Below the pieces are notes generated by a model. The model was given only the letters and a program-made list of their open reading frames with translations. It searched no databases and was not told where the DNA came from. Below, one piece after another: positions 57,201 to 64,000 of a DNA stretch of 64,000 nucleotides; within the stretch, counting starts at the first letter, position 1, and each line of letters begins with the position of its first letter. Source of the stretch: Ifrita kowaldi (Eukaryota; Chordata; Aves; Passeriformes; Cinclosomatidae); NCBI GenBank assembly GCA_013398055.1, contig VZRS01008262.1, positions 127,733 to 191,732 on the forward strand, given 5' to 3'. The position numbers and the translations under genes were made by a program.

Positions 57201-57828
57201 TGACAGCCTCTGCACAATGTTAGTGCCTGGGAAGCCACATCGTGTCTTTTCCAAGCCCATCCTCTTCTTCCTGTAAGTAACACCCTTCAGTAGTTCCCTC
57301 TCGAGGTTCTGCCATAATACCACAAGGAAGTGTAACTATTTAACAGGCCAAAAGGGCAGTTTCTATGAAAATCTCTTACAAAGTAAAATAGTGTAGGTAC
57401 ACCCCTTACCAGGCATGGCAGCAAATGTCCTATGGTTTTCCTGAAGGAAAGAGTACTCTGAATCTTTTCATTTAAAAGACATGGAATGTGTCTCTTCCCA
57501 AATCAGCATCCATTTCAAAGGAGTCAGCTCTGGCACCCCACAGCCCAGCCAGGCCTGCCTCTGGGTCTGCCTCTGCTGAGCTCAGTTTTTGGGGCTGCAT
57601 GTGGCCAACGTGCCCCAACAACTCCCAGAGGAAAGCTGTTTTGTTGGAGGAATTGTCTGTTAATCAGGAGACACAGGCCAGCTCTTTTAGCAATAATTAG
57701 CTTGGTGCACTCGGGTATCCTGGCACAGAGAGATGAGATTTTAACACTCAGCTACATTTCATGCTGAAACTAATCTATTACAACCTTTGGAATTTTAATC
57801 ATTGCTACCTCATTAACCTGCTAATGGA
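54291..57828. other. Non-coding DNA
   Basis: A 120-codon plus frame (55328-55690) and a 147-codon minus frame (56880-57323) are the largest here and have no family features. An 18-bp palindrome at 56264-56281 is listed separately. Otherwise only unique-looking AT-rich sequence is visible. Confidence 0.55.
56264..56281. repeat. 18-bp perfect palindrome
   Basis: TTCCCTGAATTCAGGGAA is its own reverse complement across all 18 bases. The half-word CCCTGAATT is also repeated directly just upstream (56258-56266), so the site combines a direct and an inverted repeat. Perfect palindromes of this length are rare by chance in 64 kb. A dimeric factor site is possible, but a local duplication is simpler. 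Confidence 0.85.
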
Positions 57829-57968
57829 CACAGAATCACAAAATAATCTGAGTTGGAAGGAACCCAGAAGGACCATCAAGTCCAACCTTGTGCATGGTCC
57901 ATACAGGAATTGAACCTGTGACCTTGGTGTTATTGGCACCATGCTCTGACCAACAGGGCTCTCCTGTC
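57829..57968 (-). mobile_element. TguSINE1-like SINE (tRNA-Ile head, CR1 tail)
   Basis: Read on the minus strand, 57968 to 57895 is a 74-base tRNA-Ile(AAT)-derived head that aligns without gaps to the mature tRNA, including the AAT anticodon region (GCCAATAAC) and the T-arm word GGTTCAATTCC. It is joined through a short linker to a CR1-type tail with the words TTGGACTTGATGGTCCTTC and CCTTCCAACTCAG. It ends in the CR1 terminal octamers ATTTTGTG ATTCTGTG at about 57844-57829. This head-linker-tail order is that of TguSINE1, mobilised in trans by CR1. Every CpG expected in the head has been lost, mostly to TpG or CpA. The A box is disrupted, so the copy cannot be expected to be transcribed. No target-site duplication was apparent. 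Confidence 0.9.
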
Positions 57969-58710
57969 TATGATTCTACAAAAATCAAGGGGAGAAGTGT
58001 GATTCTGTAGATTTCAGAAATCCATTTCTAATAAGCAGGAGCTCTTTTCAGGAACTAAAGTTTGAGGAAAGCTGAATGCTGAGGGATAAGTTTGCTGTTA
58101 TTTTATAAAGATAGGCTGGGACTAAACACCTTGCACATCTAAACCTCAGAGTGGCTAGGAGCTGGAGATACACAAGAAATCCACGCTAGAGCAGTGGAGG
58201 TCCCCCTTGCAGAATAGATTAGGTAAGTACACTCCTATTTGAAATGTCTACAGGGTTACATGGATAGGAAAGCTATGATATCTCCTGTTCCATTATAATT
58301 TTATGTCCCTTAAAAATAAATATGCGGAGTATAGACTATAAAAGCAGGACTGAAGTCATTAATAGGCCAGATAGGATACTATCAAAATGTCTGTGACTCC
58401 CCACATACATTAGTGGTGGAACTTGCTTTCCATAAAGAGCCCATAAAATAACTGCTCTCCATACAAATCCTCCTAAAGAAAATGCTCAGGTTAGAGTCCA
58501 AATCCCCTAATGACCTTCTTTTGTTTTTACATCACGTATATTTTTACTGTTCTTTCAAATGTTCTTGATGTTATTTTCCACCTTAGGAGATCCCCAACAA
58601 CATGTCACATGCCTTCATCCCCAGTAATTTTGAAGGCTGTCTCAGTGCCTGGGCAGAAGAGACGCCTATTTGAATTTTGGTAGCTCAGCTGTGGATCCAA
58701 GCTCCCACCC
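57969..58710. other. SINE flank and non-coding DNA
   Basis: Two CR1-terminus-like words in plus orientation, ATGATTCTAC (about 57970-57979) and GTGATTCTGTAG (57999-58010), lie directly next to the minus-strand SINE. They may be the remnant of another CR1-tailed element, or chance. The rest is AT-rich and unassigned up to the CpG island. Confidence 0.45.
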
Positions 58711-59050
58711 TACTTACGCGTGAGGAGAAGGAGAGCAGTGCCGAGGAGTCCAGCCTGACGGATGCTGAGGTCTGATCCCCGTGCCCGGAGCGGTCACCGG
58801 GCCGTGCCCCAGGCCGGGTCCGTCCTGCGCGTCCCCGGGGGAGCCCCGCGGCGGCCGGGGGTGCCGGTGCCGCTGCTGTTTGGGAGCCCACCGCTAGATG
58901 TCCCATGGATTAACCGGAGGGAAGGATCGCTGCATTTGCATCGCCAGGAGGGTTTGCAGGTTCAGTGCCGACGGGCTGAGCGTAGGGAACCAGGGCTGGA
59001 GCAAGATCACGCGTGCTGGGCTGAGAGCACACCGCACCCTTCATTTTGCA
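58711..59050. promoter_or_regulatory. CpG island, possible promoter
   Basis: About 21 CpG dinucleotides fall in the first 190 bases (58711-58900), where G+C is far above the surroundings and CpG is not depleted. A further group of CpGs continues to 59035. Within it are a CTCF-like CCGCTAGATGTC (about 58891-58902, two mismatches from the core) and a perfect octamer ATTTGCAT at 58934-58941. A 156-codon plus-strand frame (58762-59232) is best explained by GC richness, since its product has no known motif. Likely roles are an unannotated transcript start, an orphan CpG island or a recombination-prone promoter-like site. Direction of transcription is undetermined. Confidence 0.65.
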
Positions 59051-60353
59051 AAGTAGCAACTCTAAGGAGCCTGCTCAGTCTCATTTCAAGCCCGTATTTT
59101 AAGGCACGGCCATACACACAGCACTCCTGCTGTCAGACTGGGGTTAAGGTTTCCGCCACCTGTCAGCACACAGAACTGCCTGCCCCGGGGTCAAGCTTGT
59201 CCTTTAATTGTAGGTTTTTTTTAAGGATGTAAATTTTTAATAGAAGCACGTGTCCCATTTTTCTTTCACAAGAGGAACATAGGACTCTCCATGTTGATTT
59301 CTAGGAGACTAAAGACAAATTGAAGATAGCTTTTATTTTCTGTTGTAGTCTGGAGATGCCCAGGGTTACAAAATGGACAGCCCAAAAGCTCAGAAACATG
59401 AAGTTGGCACCACCTTCTGCAAATCCCTGCTTCACATGAGGGGTCTAGAAATCCTTTTTCATTGTGACGTTCCTTAACATCAACAAACGCATACGTTTTT
59501 TCAAATGTTTAGACCAGGGGAAACAAAGGAAGCATTTACCAATATTTTTAAAAATCCATTTAAAATATGGAAATAAAGTCTAAAACACTGCTCTTCTTTT
59601 CAGGGCCCCTTAAGGAGAGTCCCAGAGACACAGGTGTAGCTTGCTACACCTTGTATTGTAGAAATAGGGGACTGGAACTGGGGAAATGAGCAAGTTGATA
59701 TTACACAAGCACATGTGGGTAAAGAAAATTTTTTTAATAATTAAAAAAAAAAATAGGTCACCTGAAGCCAATTGCCATGGACTTTTTATGTGCTGGAAAA
59801 TCTCTGACAATACACAGCTGGCTGAAAAAAATCAGACTTGATAGCAAAAGATATGCAGCTAGTATTTATGTCTTGCTCTTTAAGCAAAAAAAAAAGAAAA
59901 AAAATGAATGAGAGTATGAGTTATTTTGTGATCATTTATATATTACAGGGAATATGAGACTCACTTGATTAAAACTAGCTGACAGAATAAACCTGTTTAA
60001 AAATCCCAGCAGATTAGTTTATATAAGGCCAGGGATTAAGGATATCTCCAATGTCATTCACCTTTTTTTTTGGTGTGCTGTATTATGGCAACCTTGAATA
60101 TTTCCACCCTAGCCATAGGCGGTGACATCCAGTAGTGAGGGCAAAAATGAGCAACTACAAACTTTTTTCCCACATCTAAATTTACCTGATAAGTAGCTCA
60201 AAACATGGCTCTCCTCTGTGACCACCCTCAGGCTGCTGAACACTTGTAGGCAAAATGCCACCCAGCCCTTCACCCGACAAGCAGGGAACAAAGCAGCAGC
60301 AGCAGAATTAAAGGATTGCCTGTTGGGATTTATTTTGGGGGGCTGTTTGTTAC
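59051..60353. other. Non-coding AT-rich DNA with A tracts
   Basis: A-rich runs occur at about 59742-59752 and 59886-59903. No frame above 70 codons shows content I recognise. No repeats were identified apart from simple sequence. Confidence 0.55.

Positions 60354-60387
<34 letters not shown>
60354..60387. repeat. (ATT)n trinucleotide microsatellite
   Basis: Eleven uninterrupted ATT/TTA units span 34 bases. They create artificial poly-Leu or poly-Ile stretches in short overlapping frames, which are not genes. Confidence 0.95.
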
Positions 60388-61259
60388 GGGGAAATTTCTG
60401 GGTTTATTGCTATTAATTTGATTTTATCGATATCCCAGAGGAGACAAAAAATACAGTTTAAAACCTGGGACCTTCAATACAGCAGCAAAGCCAAAACCCC
60501 TGCAAAACAGCTGAACCCTGGGCTGCTGCAAAGGGTGGGAAAGGGAAAAAGGTCGAGTCATTCATGATAGGAGGGGTCTGTCAATGACATGGGCTGTCGT
60601 GCTTATCGACACTGTGTGAAAATCTTCTTTATTTAACAAATCAATGTTCCCCTCTGTGGTGCCCAGAAATGTAAAGCAAGTGACTCAGAGCTGGCTCTGT
60701 CAGGGCCAGCTGGCCGGGGGTTACACTGGTACCCCACAAGTCTGAAGGCGTGAAACTGCAACAGACAGGAGAAACGCTTCTGGAAAGCAGACCACAAGGT
60801 GGGCTTGGAAAGGAGGTCTGCTTTCTCCTGCTCTGCTGGCTTTCCCAGAGACAGGAAATGTTGGATTTGAAAATGTCACTGAGGGAAAGGGAGGACCAGG
60901 AGGAGGAAGCCTATGGAGCAACTCTAACCCTCTGGGTTAGAGGGGCTCATGAGGCGTAACAACCCCACAAGGTTCACCATTTCTCAGTGTATTACCATGT
61001 TGGTATGGATGCATTGATGGCTGATGTCCTTTGAGTTAAATAACAGAATAAACATGAATTTGTACTCTTAAACCCCCTCCTGCTGTGTTTAATGAATTTT
61101 TAGTTCAGGATGTACATAAATAATCAGGCAAGTCAAATAACAGGAATTACATTTTACAATGAAAAAGAATTAAACCTAAAGTATAGACTTAGTCTCTGTT
61201 ATACAAAGAAATGTAAATAACCTCTGCCAAAAAGTACAGGAGTACACTTACTGAGCTTT

Positions 61260-61620
61260 AACAGTCACACGCACTGACGGACGGGAGGCTTATACAAATA
61301 TTGTCTTTTATTTTTATTATGATGTGGAAAACGTAAAGCTGTATCAGGAGTAATGATAATTTCTGAAAGCTATTGGAAAGTAACATAAATTCCTGCATTT
61401 GGCAATTACTTTTTTACGTAAATACTAATTTCAGTAAGTTTCATTAGTTAAAAATTAAAAATAGTTTATTAGAAAAACATCATTAAAATGTGCAGTGTGG
61501 AGCAGAATATTCTTCTAACTGGGACATGGAGCAATAGTAAAACAACACTGAGTCACATTTGTTATTGCTCCTCTGAAAACTCAACAGGGAAAATTTTCTG
61601 TGGCTGAGACTTGATACTCT
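61260..61620. promoter_or_regulatory. Candidate conserved block with AP-1 centred inverted repeat
   Basis: An inverted repeat with 9-base perfect arms GGAGCAATA (61528-61536) and TATTGCTCC (61563-61571) flanks a perfect AP-1 word TGAGTCA (61549-61555), with SOX-like AACAAC and TTGTTATT words next to the arms. Upstream are retained CpGs (ACACGCACTGACGGACGGG near 61267-61285). The sequence is unique and without long frames. Regulatory function is inferred. Confidence 0.3.
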
Positions 61621-61994
61621 ATAATGCCGGCTTCAGTTTTGCTTTGTGTTGGTTTGTTGTTTTTTTTGTGAGCATACTGTTATTTCATACTCTTTTTTTC
61701 ATTCCTCTGTTTAGAAAGAAAAAAGTGAACAAGCGAAGCACAACCTTTGGTAGACTGATCTGTGACACCCCATAATGTTTTGATACTGCCTTGATTTCTA
61801 ATTGTGTTTTTCACATTTTTAGCAAAAGAAATATGAAAAAATCAGAAGTGTAACCTATATTATTATACTTTAATGTGATGTTCTACTTTTCTGTTTGTAG
61901 TTCTTGAAGTTTTTGTCTTACTTCATTAAACATTTAATAAATCACTGCCAGTTTTGTGACAGATTTTAACCATAACACAAACAGCAGGAGGTGT

Positions 61995-62130
61995 AAACTC
62001 AGTTCAGTTCGTATAGGCATATAATATCCGTGTCGACATCATCATCCCCTCAAGGCATATTGGCAAAACGGCCAATGGAAGCTAAGCTTTTTCCGACAAA
62101 GCTTCGAAAATAAAGTTTTCTTCTTTTATC
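61995..62130. promoter_or_regulatory. Candidate conserved non-coding block, CpG-retaining
   Basis: Within AT-rich DNA this block keeps several CpGs (TTCGTATAGG, ATCCGTGTCGACATC, AAACGGCC, TTCCGAC, CTTCGAA) and has small hairpins: TTGGC/GCCAA around 62061-62078 and GAAGCT/AGCTTC around 62078-62106. This texture differs sharply from its neighbours. No specific factor or RNA family was recognised. Confidence 0.25.
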
Positions 62131-64000
62131 TTACTACAAATCAATTGGAGCCCTTACAGCAAAATCCTATAAAATAACTTCAAACACCGCTTCTTAGTCT
62201 AAAAATTTGTATTATGGCTAAAACTCTTTGAAGTTTTATGACTGAAGTTTGGAGAAAAATGATTTAAGTGCTATCTGCTAGACATCAGAGTGTCAAAATT
62301 TCTCTCAGTTTTCTTGACACATAAACTGCTACCTACTGTATGTTTTCTAGAGTTTTTTTTTTTTCTTTCTTTTAACCACCTAACCCAGCTTGCTTGATAA
62401 AAGTTACTTAACTGCAGTTTATCCCATTGAATTAATACCCTTTTAAGCTTTGGCTTAAAATAACTGATTACCTTATTTTTGATTTTCAGCATCTCTGACA
62501 ATGCAGGTGGCAAGGAGGTGGGGTAAAGAGCTGCTTTGCAAGTGTCATATTGATTTTTGAATAGAAAAGAAACAGGTAAGGTGCCCAAAACAACATATTT
62601 GCAAAACGCACAACTGAGTCCTTGCTTTGGGGCAAATGTTGAAATAAGGTCTATTGTGGTGAGCTGCTTCTCAAAGGGGAGAAAAATTCCCCCTGCAGGA
62701 AAAGCTGTAGGGTGGGTGGCTCACAGGACACCCAGAAATGCTGGCAGTAACTAAGGTTTCATGCTGCTCCTTCTGAAAATTGTCAGTGGAAGAAAGCACA
62801 CCCAGAGCCCCTCACATGCAGCAGCATGAGTGGGCAATGGTTAAATACTCTTTTATTGATCCTGATGCACCTAAAGGCCTGAGGAGGCCAGGAGCAGGAT
62901 GTATCCTGTCCAGCTGCTATCAGTCTTTTCTGTCAGGCAGAGTTTGGTCCTTTTAACCCAGGCACACATCAGTGCCCAGCACCAACATGCTGCTCTGTGT
63001 ACAGACACCACGAAATGTCATTTGGAACAGCTTTATTTGGTTAAAATTTAAAGAGTGCAAAAACCTGAGGAAGAACCTTGAAACTAGGGGCACAAAAATA
63101 AGAATTTATTCTAAAGTGTACCTTTCTTTTACTTTTTTTATTTAAATAAAAAAAAATTCAGAAAATAATGCCATAAATATTCTCCATAAAAGACAAACGG
63201 TGTTGCATTGACAGAGTTGCATCAAAGTGATGTATCAAAATTCAGTAAAATGGTTAATCATACAAAAATTAAGCAAGGAGCATGAAATCTGCAGAGAACA
63301 ATGGCAAGAAAATGTAAAAAACCTGAAACAAACAACTGTGTCATTCTGCATACTGCAGCCTTTTATTTATTTACCCAAGATGAGTGATTTGTTTTGATGG
63401 GCAAGCAAAATATAATAATTTGAGGAAAGAAGGAGGAAAAGAGAGGGGGTCCATTGTCATCACCTTGGAAAAGGGTGGGTGAATAGATTTTGTGCCTGAG
63501 CTGGTAAATTCGTAGTACATCTTCGCATGGCTGGAATAATATAATAAAGTGACTTAAATATAAATGCCATTTAAGAACTACTCTATAGTGAACAGTTAAA
63601 ATGATGGCATTGAAAAGAACTTCCTCAACAGAGCCTGCTTTTGCTGCTAATTTGCTGAAGTAGATCTGCTGTCTTTACTTCTCTGTTGCTCTTGATATAC
63701 CCCAAGGCACGCTGGGGGCTCACCCATCATGTGCTGCCTCATAACAAGTTAAGAAGAGGGAGCTCGATTGTAGCGTACAAGAAACTGAAGTGTAGGTCCG
63801 AAGGGTTGCAGGAAACCATCAGCTGTTCAGAACGGGTGAGCTGGAAAAAGATCTTGCCAAGGAAAGCATTGCATGAAGTCAGATAGCATGTTCCCCTAGA
63901 GCAGCCATGGAGAGCACTGTGAGCAGGGGGGAGCAGAGCTGCTTGCGGGCAGGGTGATCCAGAGCACGCTAAGGACAAAGCCCTCTGGAAGGCCACATCA

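Larger units (their letters stand above)
60388..64000. other. Non-coding DNA to the window end
   Basis: Only short frames, up to 105 codons (62271-62588, minus), are present, with nothing recognised. Two unique-looking blocks at 61260-61620 and 61995-62130 are listed separately. Runs of A and T of 9-11 bases occur near 62348 and 63145. No gene boundary is visible at the window end. Confidence 0.55.

Noticed and set aside
57895..57968. Possible functional tRNA-Ile(AAT) gene on the minus strand
   Set aside because: Joined to a CR1 tail, A box altered and acceptor-stem pairing lost; it is the SINE head, not a tRNA gene.
58762..59232. 156-codon ORF across the CpG island
   Set aside because: GC-rich sequence lowers stop frequency; the product is Arg/Pro/Gly-rich with no known domain.
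60218..60567. Frames encoding poly-Leu and poly-Ile stretches that look like membrane segments
   Set aside because: Produced entirely by the (ATT)n microsatellite.

Overview
The window looks like ordinary nuclear DNA from a passerine bird. The strongest clue is a short retroposon at 57829-57968, on the minus strand. It has a full-length tRNA-Ile(AAT)-like head joined to a CR1 3' tail, the architecture of TguSINE1, a SINE described from passerines. A second clue is an internally deleted CR1 LINE 3' end at 6636-6725. Low repeat density, AT-rich background and a few compact CpG-rich patches also fit a bird.

I found no protein-coding gene I can defend. The longest open frames (181 codons minus strand at 13309-13854, 165 codons minus strand at 46867-47364, 158 codons plus strand at 22105-22581) show no domain, signal peptide or family motif I recognise, and frames of this size occur by chance in 64 kb. 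The window is therefore best read as a gene desert or part of a very long intron. The one stretch that reads partly like former coding sequence is 22318-22711, where a plausible reading continues only after a +1 frame change.

Layout: 1-16 kb is plain AT-rich DNA with the CR1 remnant, a G-rich tract near 13.05 kb, a pair of opposing ORFs near 13.5 kb and a long TTTC microsatellite at 15.95 kb. From 16.8 to 25 kb there are a homeodomain/AP-1 motif cluster, the coding-like relic and a further possible conserved block. From 30 to 32 kb there are a GC-rich patch, a TA/GA microsatellite and a near-perfect 22-bp stem hairpin. From 36 to 50 kb several non-repetitive blocks are rich in POU, FOX, SOX, E-box and homeodomain words and look like candidate enhancers; a G-quadruplex-forming C tract lies at 40.98 kb. 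From 50 to 64 kb there are an AT/TG/CA low-complexity tract, a 31-bp minisatellite, an 18-bp perfect palindrome, the SINE, a compact CpG island at 58.7-59.05 kb, an ATT microsatellite and two further candidate regulatory blocks.

No genes can be described as working together here. If the window has a function it is probably cis-regulatory, with the CpG island as the best candidate promoter. I saw no CRISPR array, operon, prokaryotic signal, intact tRNA/rRNA gene or recognisable endogenous retrovirus. Conservation could not be measured, so every enhancer call is a hypothesis.
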